DNA of 52,208 nucleotides from a virus, in the IMG/VR virus record IMGVR_UViG_3300027782_000116, positions 1 to 52,208 of that record. One strand, 5' to 3'. The notes under the pieces were generated by a model. The model made no database searches, was not told the DNA's origin, and saw nothing but the letters and a program-made list of their open reading frames with translations. The position numbers were made by a program, and so were the translations under genes. Positions 42,901 to 50,338 of the stretch are shown here, in pieces; within the stretch, counting starts at the first letter, position 1; each line of letters begins with the position of its first letter.

Positions 42901-45714
42901 GGATATAGTTTCTTTAATCCATCTGGATTTACTATGACTAACACAAGTTTTAGTTTATTACCGGCATCATTTATTTCTGGTTTGATTTATACCAACACTA
43001 TTACAAATAACATTAATAAGATTGTTAAGTCTCCATTAAAAGGAGAACGCGGATTAGGTTTAACATCATTAATTGATAATTCTAAATTTTCAGCAACTGA
43101 TGAAAGATATACAATATTACCATCAAACGGTTGTGCGGAATTACTTAATCTAACCGACGATTTCACTAGCGTAGAACAAGATTCGTTTAAATTTGTTATT
43201 GATAATAGACATTCTATGGTCAATCCAAATTACGGGTCTAAACAGTTTCCAACATACAAAGAAAAATTAATATCAGAATCCGGTGAGTTGACTTTAGATG
43301 GTAATAAGAAAAAGGCGGTAGATTTAATTGCCACTTTTAGTCCTAAATTACTTGATGAGATGGAAAAAATGTTTATTCATTTCTCTTCACTTGATTTAAC
43401 TTTAGATAAACCATTATTAGATACTACGCACAATTATACGACCTTTCAAGAATTACTTAAAGAAATTGCGAGCATTCCAAAGACGGGTATTGATTTTACA
43501 GATAACAATAATGTAAAGAATGCTATATCAATAGCACAAACCAAGAAACTAATTCAAATCACCTCAAACATGTTAGGTGATAACAATCTTAAAAAATTAA
43601 CAATTGGTAATCCAAAACAAATTGATAATTATTTGTTATATGGATTAGCAGGTAAAAATAAATATTTTTCGGTTAATGGTTATCATTCATATCAATTAAC
43701 ATCGGATATGACTAAGTTAATGGAATTATATATTGGCGAATCTATTGGTTCACCAACATATCTTAGTTTCTTTCAGGTAAATGACATTGAATTAAATGCC
43801 GATAACATTTATGCTTATAGAGAATTTGTAAGAATTTATGCTGGTTGGATTAAAGAGGAAATCGTTAAAAATCCTAGCACCTTTATACCGACAAAAGCAT
43901 TATTTTCACAATATATAACAACAAATATATTAGATCCGCATAACAAAAGATTTGTGGATTTCTTAGATAATATTTTAAAAAAATTCCCAACATTAACTAA
44001 GGCAAACGAAAACAATAAGATTACGATTTATAGCGGACATAATGAAAATAAAACACTAAAATTAGATTTATATCAATTTTTTAAATCATTCAATGATAAG
44101 TGGATTGCAGGAAACGCAATAGGTCAGAGAAATCTAATGGAGGAATTCTTATTCTTAGATAGGGCTAATAGAGATATTGGTAATGATGCGTTTATTAGCT
44201 TGGAAAGACTTATTTCATTAGGTGATGAGAAAAATATTAAAGTAGATTTATATAGTGCAATCACAATATTAATTCAAGGCACCAACTTTGATTTAAGAAC
44301 ATTACCCGCGTATGTTAATTTCTATGGTACGAATACAACAGATAAGAAAAAAATAATGCCATCCAAAAACTTGGCAAGAAATCTATTTGGTACATTCTTA
44401 GAAGTAGATTACCAAGAATCTAGCCCTAAAATTATATTACAATACGTTGGCGGCAGCTCCAAATATTTGGATATGGAAAAGGTTAGTAAACAATATAAGT
44501 TTAAAAATGATAGTTTCAATATTAGTGATGTTAATAATAACCCATTATTAGTTGAACCAAAGTTGTTCATGGATGCTGACTTATCTAAATCAAATAGAGT
44601 AGTGTCATTTGAGGTTAATTTTGGGGACCAGGGTAATGGTATTTTTAAAAGTATTTCATTAGATCAAAGCACGTATAAGAATACAACGGAAAGTGCAATA
44701 GCACAAGAACGTTTAGCTAGGTCACAAAGCGGCGGTGGTACATACCAAGTAGATACTGGATTATTTGACATATACAAAACCGCATCATATGAATGTGATA
44801 TTACTATGATGGGTAATGTTATGCTACAACCAACCATGTATTTTTATTTAGCCAATGTACCAATGTTTCACGGAACATATTTGATTATGGATGTTAGTCA
44901 CTCATTAAGAGGGAATAACATTGAAACTAATGTGAAGGGCGTTAGAATTTCTAATAATACTTTACCAAAAGTTCAGGATTCGTTTATTGCTAGTTATCGA
45001 CCTTTATTTAGTAGAATATTGTCTAAAGCAATTAAGAAAAGTCAAGCAATACAAAAATCAACAACAACAGAAGTTAGCTATACACTTAAAAATTCAACAA
45101 AGATTAATATTGACCCGGGGCAAACTGTTGGAAATGAGGACATTAACAAGTTATTAGTTAGGGATAGTGGATTTCATCAAGGAATCATACCATATAATGG
45201 TGTAAAATACGGTCCAAGCAAAACAAACGAGGAAAAGTATATTCAATTAATTCAAACTGCCAAGGATACCCAGTGGTTAAGAGCCAGGGTAGTTTTAATG
45301 GGTGGGAACAATTATACGATTGATGATAAAACACCAATGCAACTATTAACAGGTCTTAAGGCGTCTCCAACGGTTAAGAGGACATATGCTGATATTAAAG
45401 AATCGGTATATGAATACTATTCAACAAGGTTTGATTTTTCAGATAAAACTAAAGAAAATTTATTTGCATTAGATACTGAATTTTTAAATCCTAAAAGCGG
45501 CTCAAATTATATATTAAAAACTAATATAAACGCAGCAACAGGAAAATATGATGGGCCGGTACATATTGGGCCACCACAATTTGATCCAAAAGCGGCTGGT
45601 ACACAAACGGTGACAGAGAATTATGGTATAGGTATGAACCCTCGTTTAATGATGAGACTTAAATTAAATGATGGTGATGTGGTATATTTCAGATTAATTA
45701 CACCTAAACCATAA
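39955..45714 (+). CDS. Giant baseplate protein with hub-like C-terminal domain
   Basis: 1919 residues, the largest gene here. The N-terminus has a strand-rich domain (LNMVIKGANAIPQVTMNFID, then GKTLFEAAENK and FYLTIKGYYGKAIRYRLQM) like the first domain of baseplate wedge proteins. Residues ~1610-1670 (YECDITMMGNVMLQPTMYFY, MFHGTYLIMDVSHSLRGNNI) match the gp27/gpD-type hub pattern, where a beta-barrel domain ends in the G-Y-I-x-V-x-H sequence. The last ~170 residues form a separate alpha/beta unit. Long Asn/Lys/Asp-rich stretches between may be insertions. The protein could combine hub and wedge roles. Confidence 0.65.
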   Translation: MGNNSISENERILVVVDQQNIIHIDPNSVITNDGQITSRLVDHESLVTYVNLEADLVPRSFLYSENGTNTLVSIAEGKFNMMRNQNAKEGTPGDFDTSWTDTFVTSNDSTNVDPSAQTFGMTGLNMVIKGANAIPQVTMNFIDVRGKTLFEAAENKTDSPYAAFFHQPWPIFYLTIKGYYGKAIRYRLQMVDFKTKFNGNTGNFEITSKFVGSTYAYLNDILFQNAVNAPYMYMVETNDDFKTNPKTGLIEKKVSSSTKGYQILKAVYDEYKAKGYIPKDFPVKTLRDLLMTANTLDKILETTLFSETVDPSVLSGVAEFDSLLDNFEKKVIAWAGRYLSGTILITKNDNSYYGLNKTITDQNKTSNGANTGDIITGTTIQTSLQSIMNKFVADAAKNLAFGNKVNNSKEIKTFTIGVNNVSNASSFMTFENGNYGVAINYLVAEIKKIQMAFIKSRQEVEDKVEAKMNNIIKNPKTIGGFGFSPTIRNVFAVILANADTYIRLMRDVHVKAVRNSDKRKTITVSKEQKNEGIYPWPLVTKNSDKNTPTSFYPGDPSISKEIKGNDFTIWPEVEFVETYNSVATKRIDPLSGKELNSSQINFVFPDDADSRVVKNVSSVFKIGGIVPYTNKSYTNFIYEFYERAFYLTSFDSFNFDNGLKTIYQKEFETIDSCTKDDIDLREMLSTQIKSINNLQDQLKLASPNERYVFFRDRLPTVDYIKELVDSDFELSEYKKADTSQISDNTYVDLQTNLDSYKIEEYRLNIYPFNSDLYTTYLGKHIDNTHFNFTNILKVNQYNNFINSPVESKAWIKDGYSKNLFVNAMSFGDLSRNMLNTPYFHKQLFSDFMKGGVEERYVGSAYLLLNSLPFKDLDDTIIFNDGKDKVLMSSLFREVGSSNYVPYHLLLKWGSMYHRYKKYLLEGVDIISGVTTPIDASKFFDNSSNTIYDFTNIDPYLSGVTHSQHKIVGIYPYYHGIFHQIVNGYSFFNPSGFTMTNTSFSLLPASFISGLIYTNTITNNINKIVKSPLKGERGLGLTSLIDNSKFSATDERYTILPSNGCAELLNLTDDFTSVEQDSFKFVIDNRHSMVNPNYGSKQFPTYKEKLISESGELTLDGNKKKAVDLIATFSPKLLDEMEKMFIHFSSLDLTLDKPLLDTTHNYTTFQELLKEIASIPKTGIDFTDNNNVKNAISIAQTKKLIQITSNMLGDNNLKKLTIGNPKQIDNYLLYGLAGKNKYFSVNGYHSYQLTSDMTKLMELYIGESIGSPTYLSFFQVNDIELNADNIYAYREFVRIYAGWIKEEIVKNPSTFIPTKALFSQYITTNILDPHNKRFVDFLDNILKKFPTLTKANENNKITIYSGHNENKTLKLDLYQFFKSFNDKWIAGNAIGQRNLMEEFLFLDRANRDIGNDAFISLERLISLGDEKNIKVDLYSAITILIQGTNFDLRTLPAYVNFYGTNTTDKKKIMPSKNLARNLFGTFLEVDYQESSPKIILQYVGGSSKYLDMEKVSKQYKFKNDSFNISDVNNNPLLVEPKLFMDADLSKSNRVVSFEVNFGDQGNGIFKSISLDQSTYKNTTESAIAQERLARSQSGGGTYQVDTGLFDIYKTASYECDITMMGNVMLQPTMYFYLANVPMFHGTYLIMDVSHSLRGNNIETNVKGVRISNNTLPKVQDSFIASYRPLFSRILSKAIKKSQAIQKSTTTEVSYTLKNSTKINIDPGQTVGNEDINKLLVRDSGFHQGIIPYNGVKYGPSKTNEEKYIQLIQTAKDTQWLRARVVLMGGNNYTIDDKTPMQLLTGLKASPTVKRTYADIKESVYEYYSTRFDFSDKTKENLFALDTEFLNPKSGSNYILKTNINAATGKYDGPVHIGPPQFDPKAAGTQTVTENYGIGMNPRLMMRLKLNDGDVVYFRLITPKP

Positions 45715-45739
45715 AATTAACAATGTTTGCGATATTTAT

Positions 45740-45961
45740 ATGAATAATACTAAAATTATGGAAAATAATAGATTAAATGACTCATTGGAGCACTTCTTAA
45801 ATCCAAATATTACGAAGAGCAAGTCTGATGATGGTAAAATTGAAGAGGTTTGCGATATGCAGACTGGAGAATGCTATACAATCAAGACTAAAGATGGTAT
45901 TGTGGAAAGAATAAATAAAAGATATATTACCGAAGACGGTAGACAATTATTACAAGACTAA
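45740..45961 (+). CDS. Small protein, unknown function
   Basis: 73 residues, with CDMQTGECYTIKTKDGIVER in the middle (a Cys pair 7 apart) and a C-terminal NKRYITEDGRQLL. No domain known to me. The first ATG (45740) lies inside a TATTTATA element (45733-45740), whereas the Met at 45758 (MENNRLNDS) would be 17 nt beyond it, so the true start could be 45758, giving 67 residues. It lies in the run of late genes and precedes the Pro/Ala-rich protein by 4 nt. Confidence 0.6.
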   Translation: MNNTKIMENNRLNDSLEHFLNPNITKSKSDDGKIEEVCDMQTGECYTIKTKDGIVERINKRYITEDGRQLLQD

Positions 45962-45965
45962 AACT

Positions 45966-46613
45966 ATGTTAGAACAAAAGCTATTAGAAGAAATTAATAG
46001 ATACAAAACTATTAACAAAAACGCTAACTCACTTTATTTAAATGAGCAAGCAGAACCAACAGATTTACCTCCAGCACCAGATGCTGCAGCACCTGCTTTA
46101 GGTGACGCAGAAGCATTACCTCCAGCACCAATGGATGCGGCGGCACCAGTTACTGACGCACCAGCGCCAGACGCTATGCCAGAAGGTGGTGAAAATACCG
46201 AAGAGGTAGACGTAACTGATTTGGTTAATATGACTAAGAACATCAAAAATGACTTAGAAAATCATAAATCAGATCAGGGTGCGGTAAACCAAAAAATGGA
46301 TGACGTATTTTCTAAATTGGGTGAATTAGAGCAAAAATTATCTGCAATGGATAGTATCATTACTAAAATTGATGAGCTAGGAAACAAGGTAGAGCAAATG
46401 AAACCAGAAACACCACAAGAAAAATTAGAAATGCGTTCATTGGATTCGTATCCGTTTAACCAAAAGCCACAAGATTTCTTCTCTCAAAAGCAAGCAGAAA
46501 TGAGAGCTAGTGGTAAAAACGAATACATATTAACTAAAAACGACGTTCAAGATTATTCAAAAGACGAAATAGAAAAAACATTTAATCCATTTAAAGATGA
46601 ATCTCAGTTCTAA
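45966..46613 (+). CDS. Pro/Ala-rich coiled-coil protein, probable virion protein
   Basis: 215 residues. N-terminal amphipathic tag LLEEINRYKTIN, then an acidic Pro/Ala/Asp linker (~28-80; PTDLPPAPDAAAPALGDAEA), a coiled coil (~85-150, DLVNMTKNIKNDLENHK to KIDELGNKVEQM) and a C-terminal domain with FNPFKDESQF. No enzymatic motif. Its 3' end overlaps the Dps-like gene by 17 nt. The tag resembles terminal helices of other virion candidates in this window, which might be a packaging or cleavage signal (see findings). Confidence 0.6.
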   Translation: MLEQKLLEEINRYKTINKNANSLYLNEQAEPTDLPPAPDAAAPALGDAEALPPAPMDAAAPVTDAPAPDAMPEGGENTEEVDVTDLVNMTKNIKNDLENHKSDQGAVNQKMDDVFSKLGELEQKLSAMDSIITKIDELGNKVEQMKPETPQEKLEMRSLDSYPFNQKPQDFFSQKQAEMRASGKNEYILTKNDVQDYSKDEIEKTFNPFKDESQF

Positions 46614-46971
46614 TGTAAATTTTTTACTAAAAACACAGGTGCAATTTAGAATAATGCATTGGCAAACCAAAGGGTTTGCAAGACATAATGCATATGGAGG
46701 AATCTACGACGCTTTAGACGATCTAATTGATAGATATGTTGAAGTGGCTATGGGTAAATCAGGCCGTTTTGTTTTAGATGAAACAACTGGTACTTTAACA
46801 TTAATTAACCTTAAAGACATTAAAATAATTGATCATGTTCAGTCTATAAAGGCTGAATTAATGAATTTATCAAACGAATTAGATAGTACGAAAGATACCG
46901 ATCTATTAAACATTAGAGACGAAATGTTAGCGGAAGTTAACAAATTGGCTTATTTATTAACTTTAGAATAA
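46597..46971 (+). CDS. Dps/ferritin-like small protein
   Basis: 124 residues. FLLKTQVQFRIMHWQTKGFA, then ARHNAYGGIYDALDDLIDRYVE, has the Dps pattern in which His and Asp/Glu form an iron site between subunits. His21, His30, Asp45 and Glu49 line up with the E. coli Dps residues His51, His63, Asp78 and Glu82 (spacings 9, 15, 4 here against 12, 15, 4). The chain is shorter than Dps (~167) and lacks the DNA-binding Lys tail, so it may be a two- or three-helix relative. It overlaps the previous gene by 17 nt. Iron binding is likely but not shown. Confidence 0.6.
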   Translation: MNLSSNVNFLLKTQVQFRIMHWQTKGFARHNAYGGIYDALDDLIDRYVEVAMGKSGRFVLDETTGTLTLINLKDIKIIDHVQSIKAELMNLSNELDSTKDTDLLNIRDEMLAEVNKLAYLLTLE

Positions 46972-46983
46972 AACTATTTAAAA

Positions 46984-47289
46984 ATGATATCAGGATCAGC
47001 GGCATTGACCGGAACAACATCAACTAGAAACACATTATCATATATTAATGATTTAATAACTGGTGCAACAGCAGAAGGTAAATATCAAATATTTGTTGGG
47101 CAAGAGCATATAGATGAATCTATGATTAACATCTTAAGAACAACATATGGCTACCGCGTCACAAGTAAAAATAATTTAATGGGGACATATAATGACTACT
47201 TAATTAGCTGGTTACCGGCACCAACACCAACACCAACGGCTACACCAACACCAACTGCCACACCGACGCCTACTCCAACACCTGCTTAA
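46984..47289 (+). CDS. Small protein with a Pro-Thr tail
   Basis: 101 residues. The first ~77 form a compact alpha/beta unit (TRNTLSYINDLITGATAEGK, QIFVGQEHIDESMINILRTTYGYRV) and the rest is a (Pro-Thr)n tail, LPAPTPTPTATPTPTATPTP to the end. The tail matches the linkers of the large fibre at 11913-15578 in composition and codon choice. Possibly a head or tail decoration protein with an extended arm. Last gene before the terminator at 47317. Confidence 0.6.
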   Translation: MISGSAALTGTTSTRNTLSYINDLITGATAEGKYQIFVGQEHIDESMINILRTTYGYRVTSKNNLMGTYNDYLISWLPAPTPTPTATPTPTATPTPTPTPA

Positions 47290-47316
47290 TATTATAAAAG
47301 AATTTTAAAATAATTT

Positions 47317-47345
47317 AACCTAGATTTTGCAATCTGGGTTTTTTT
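47317..47345 (+). terminator. Intrinsic terminator ending the structural operon
   Basis: AACCTAGATT (47317-47326), TTGC loop, AATCTGGGTT (47331-47340): 10 bp with one G-U pair, then five more T (47341-47345). It lies 27 nt after the Pro-Thr protein and separates late from replication genes. Confidence 0.9.
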
Positions 47346-47352
47346 ATTTATA
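47345..47352 (+). promoter_or_regulatory. TATTTATA element upstream of SSB
   Basis: TATTTATA begins on the last T of the terminator and lies 39 nt before the SSB ATG, so it could start the replication transcript directly after termination. Confidence 0.4.
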
Positions 47353-47391
47353 TTAGTTAAAGAAACAATTTTTCATTTAAAACTTAAGATT

Positions 47392-48243
47392 ATGTCAACA
47401 TTTGATGCAGTACTGGCGCAGTACGAAAAAAACAGTCAATCTAACAACTCTACCCAAAGAGTAAGCAGCGAAGAGCGCTTAAAAAAGTATTTTGCCCCAA
47501 TTTTACAGAAGGGTGAAGCTTCAGGAAACAAAACAATCAGAATTATCCCAACTAAAGATGGTACTACACCATTTGTTGAGGTTTACTTCCACGAAGTACA
47601 AGTTGATGGTAAATGGGTTAAATTATATGACCCAAGCCAAAACGGTACAATCTCAGGTGTTAAATCACCATTAAACGATGTTTACAGGGCGTTACAAATG
47701 ACAGGTAGCGAAGCTGATAAGACTTTGTCTTATGGTTACAAACCAAGAAAATTTTATATCGTTAAAGTTATTGATCGTGAGAACGAGCAAGACGGGCCTA
47801 AATTTTGGAGATTCAAACACAGTGCTAAAAAAGACGGTGTGTTGGATAAAATCGTTTCATTGTGGAAAATTAAAGGAGACATCACAGATCCAACAACAGG
47901 ACGTGATTTAACAATCTCTTTGAATTTATCTAGAAAGCCAAATGGTGGTGAGTACACGACTATTACTGCTATCTTCCCTGATGATGCGGCTCCTTTAAGC
48001 ACAAATGAAGATAAGCAAGCGGAATGGTTAAACGAACCTACAACTTGGGAAGATGTTTATGCTAAGAAGCCTGTAGAATACTTAGAAGGCGTTGCTCAAG
48101 GATTTGTTCCAACATGGAGTACAGCGGCTAAAAAATACGTATGGGGTGAAGAAGCAGAATTGGTAATCGGTGCACCACAATCAGCGGCAGCACCAGTAGA
48201 TCCACAAGCAGAAGAAATTGCTGATGAAGACTTACCGTTCTAA
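47392..48243 (+). CDS. 32: Single-stranded DNA-binding protein (gp32-like)
   Basis: 283 residues (T4 gp32 is 301). Basic N-terminus with a cooperative-binding type segment (RVSSEERLKKYF), an OB-fold core (NKTIRIIPTKDGTTPFVEVY; KFYIVKVIDRENEQ; FWRFKHSAKKDGVLDKIV) and an acidic C-terminus ending IADEDLPF. The last residues match the D-D/E-D-I/L-P-F tip of cellular SSBs that recruits partner proteins. T4 gp32 binds zinc through Cys and His; this protein has no Cys at all, so zinc is not used. It has its own promoter-like element and is followed by a strong terminator. Confidence 0.9.
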   Translation: MSTFDAVLAQYEKNSQSNNSTQRVSSEERLKKYFAPILQKGEASGNKTIRIIPTKDGTTPFVEVYFHEVQVDGKWVKLYDPSQNGTISGVKSPLNDVYRALQMTGSEADKTLSYGYKPRKFYIVKVIDRENEQDGPKFWRFKHSAKKDGVLDKIVSLWKIKGDITDPTTGRDLTISLNLSRKPNGGEYTTITAIFPDDAAPLSTNEDKQAEWLNEPTTWEDVYAKKPVEYLEGVAQGFVPTWSTAAKKYVWGEEAELVIGAPQSAAAPVDPQAEEIADEDLPF

Positions 48244-48254
48244 TTAAGATGTTT

Positions 48255-48306
48255 GAGGGCCCTTGTCTAAATTTTGGGTAAAGGGAGACAGGGTGCCCTC
48301 TTTTTT
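48255..48306 (+). terminator. Long intrinsic terminator between SSB and UvsX
   Basis: GAGGGCCCTTGTCT (48255-48268) pairs with AGACAGGG-T-GCCCTC (48286-48300): 14 bp with one bulged T and one G-U, 17-nt loop, then TTTTTT (48301-48306). It is the strongest hairpin in the window. The UvsX ATG is only 13 nt beyond, so it must also act as a UvsX leader element if any read-through occurs. Confidence 0.9.
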
Positions 48307-48319
48307 AAAAAAAAATATT

Positions 48320-49306
48320 ATGGCTATAAAAAAAACAGACTTTTCGGCAATAAAGAATAAATTTTCTAAAGAAGCAGAATATAAGGCAGACCGATTCTTT
48401 GATTTAGGTGATGCTTTTTTAGATGCAACAGGTATTCCCGGCCCAGCAATGGGTCATATTAATATGTTATTAGGTCATAGTGATACTGGTAAAACAACTG
48501 CCTTAGTTAAGGCGGCTGTAGATGCTCAGAAAAAAAATATCGTTCCTGTTTTTATTATTACAGAACAAAAATGGAATTGGGAGCATGCTGAGTTAATGGG
48601 ATTCGACAAAAATGGTGATTACCTTTTTAATAGTGATTTTGAATATATTGAACAAATCACAGATTATATCAATGAATTAATTGCTGCGCAAGACAAAGGT
48701 GATATTCCGCATGATTTATTATTCCTTTGGGATTCAGTTGGTTCTGTTCCTTGTAAGATGACTTTTGATGGTAAAGGTGGTAAACAACACAATGCATCAG
48801 TTTTATCTGACAAAATTGGTATGGGGATTAACCAACGTATATCTGGATCAAGAAGAACAGATAAACCTTATACAAACACATTGATTATCGTTAACCAACC
48901 ATGGGTTGAATTACCGGACAATCCATTTGGACAACCAAAAATTAAAGCTAAAGGTGGTGAGGCTATTTGGTTAAACTCAACATTAGTATTTTTATTTGGT
49001 AATCAAAAAGGTGCCGGTACTACTAAGATTAAAATCACTCGTAATAAGAGAGATGTGAACTTTGCTAGTAGAACTAAAATCTCTATCATGAAAAACCACG
49101 TAAATGGTTTAGGTTTTGCGGATGGTAAGATTATGGTTACACCTCATGGTTTTATGAAAGCAAAAGAAGCAGCCGAAGAAAAAATATCTATTCAGGAGTA
49201 TGCAAAAGAAAATTTAGACTATATCAGTAAATTGTTCGGAGAGAAAGTTGCTGATATTAGTGAACTTGGATTCAAAGTGGAAACCTCGTCAGAAGATGAC
49301 GAATAA
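48320..49306 (+). CDS. uvsX: UvsX/RecA-like recombinase
   Basis: 328 residues from the ATG at 48320; a longer frame from 48263 would begin inside the terminator stem and is rejected. Walker A GHSDTGKT at 52-59, Walker B LLFLWDSVGS near 133, then loop 1/2 region (GINQRISGSRRTDK) and a glycine-rich LNSTLVFLFGN strand. An acidic tail ends in SSEDDE. Forms filaments on single-stranded DNA with SSB to carry out strand invasion for recombination-dependent replication. The ATG lies 13 nt after the terminator T-run. Confidence 0.92.
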   Translation: MAIKKTDFSAIKNKFSKEAEYKADRFFDLGDAFLDATGIPGPAMGHINMLLGHSDTGKTTALVKAAVDAQKKNIVPVFIITEQKWNWEHAELMGFDKNGDYLFNSDFEYIEQITDYINELIAAQDKGDIPHDLLFLWDSVGSVPCKMTFDGKGGKQHNASVLSDKIGMGINQRISGSRRTDKPYTNTLIIVNQPWVELPDNPFGQPKIKAKGGEAIWLNSTLVFLFGNQKGAGTTKIKITRNKRDVNFASRTKISIMKNHVNGLGFADGKIMVTPHGFMKAKEAAEEKISIQEYAKENLDYISKLFGEKVADISELGFKVETSSEDDE

Positions 49307-49316
49307 AAAGAAGTAA

Positions 49317-50333
49317 ATGTCTGTATTACTTGTCGATGGTGACAATTTATTAACTATCGGTTTTACTGCCCTAAAGAATTACTTCTATAAAGGCGAACAT
49401 ATTGGTGGAATTTATCACTTCTTGAATACTTTAAGTAGATCATTTGAAACCTATCAGCTTGACAAAATTTGTGTTTTTTGGGATGGGGAAAACTCATCTC
49501 AAGAACGCAAAAAGATCTATCATCTTTACAAGGATAATAGAAGGTCAGATAGAATGTCTGAAGAGGAAAAAAACTCCTACACTTACCAAAGAAATAGAAT
49601 CAAGCAATACCTTGAGGAACTATACGTTCGTCAGGGAGAATTTGCTAACTGTGAATCTGACGATTGCATAGCATTTTATACGCAAAACTCTAAAGAAGAT
49701 AAAAAAATAATTTATTCTTCAGACAGAGATTTAGCGCAATTGGTTAAAAAAGATGTTTCTATATATAACCCATCACACAGAAGGTTATATGAAAAAAATG
49801 ACACAATTGAATATGATCACGAACCAATATTGATTGAAAACGTAAAAATAGTTAAGATTCTTTGTGGTGACCCATCAGACAATATATATGGAATTAAAAA
49901 TCTCGGAATTAAAAGGTTGATCAGTATTGTTCCTGAAATTAGAACTACCCCATTAACTGTACAAGATGTTAGAAATAAAAGTAATTTATTGTTTGAAGAA
50001 GACAAGCATAACAAGCTTATTCAAAACTTCATTACCGGCGTGACTAAATTGGGTGTATTTGGAGAAGAATTTTTTGAAATAAATAATAAGATAGTTTGCC
50101 TAGACGAGCCGATATTAACCGAAGAGGCAAGAGATATAATAAAGTCATTAATAAGCGAAAATATGGACTCTGAAGGCCGTTCATATAAGAACTGTATGAA
50201 GATGATGATGGAAGACGGAATATTCACCGTTTTACCAAAAGGTGATAACGCTTTGAATAAGTTTTTAAACCCGTTTTTAAGGCTAACGCAGATAGAAAAA
50301 AATAAAAAAAAAATAATAAAATTTAAAATTTAA
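49317..50333 (+). CDS. rnh: RNase H/5'-3' nuclease (T4 rnh-like, FEN family)
   Basis: 338 residues (T4 RNase H is 305). Metal-binding acidic residues are in the expected motifs: VDGDNL (~6-11), FWDGENSSQERKK (~58-70), CESDDCIAFY (~115), SSDRDLAQLV (~138), and the helix-3-turn-helix GDPSDNIYGIKNLGIKR (~190). It removes RNA primers and flaps from the lagging strand. It lies 10 nt after UvsX and 5 nt before the next gene, forming one transcript with the helicase. Confidence 0.9.
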   Translation: MSVLLVDGDNLLTIGFTALKNYFYKGEHIGGIYHFLNTLSRSFETYQLDKICVFWDGENSSQERKKIYHLYKDNRRSDRMSEEEKNSYTYQRNRIKQYLEELYVRQGEFANCESDDCIAFYTQNSKEDKKIIYSSDRDLAQLVKKDVSIYNPSHRRLYEKNDTIEYDHEPILIENVKIVKILCGDPSDNIYGIKNLGIKRLISIVPEIRTTPLTVQDVRNKSNLLFEEDKHNKLIQNFITGVTKLGVFGEEFFEINNKIVCLDEPILTEEARDIIKSLISENMDSEGRSYKNCMKMMMEDGIFTVLPKGDNALNKFLNPFLRLTQIEKNKKKIIKFKI

Positions 50334-50338
50334 AAATT

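Noticed and set aside
46034-46246. Ala/Gly/Ser-rich minus-strand frame
   Set aside because: Antisense of the Pro/Ala linker in the 45966-46613 gene.
48263-48319. Upstream extension of UvsX by 19 residues
   Set aside because: It would begin within the terminator stem at a non-ATG codon; ATG 48320 gives a normal UvsX length.
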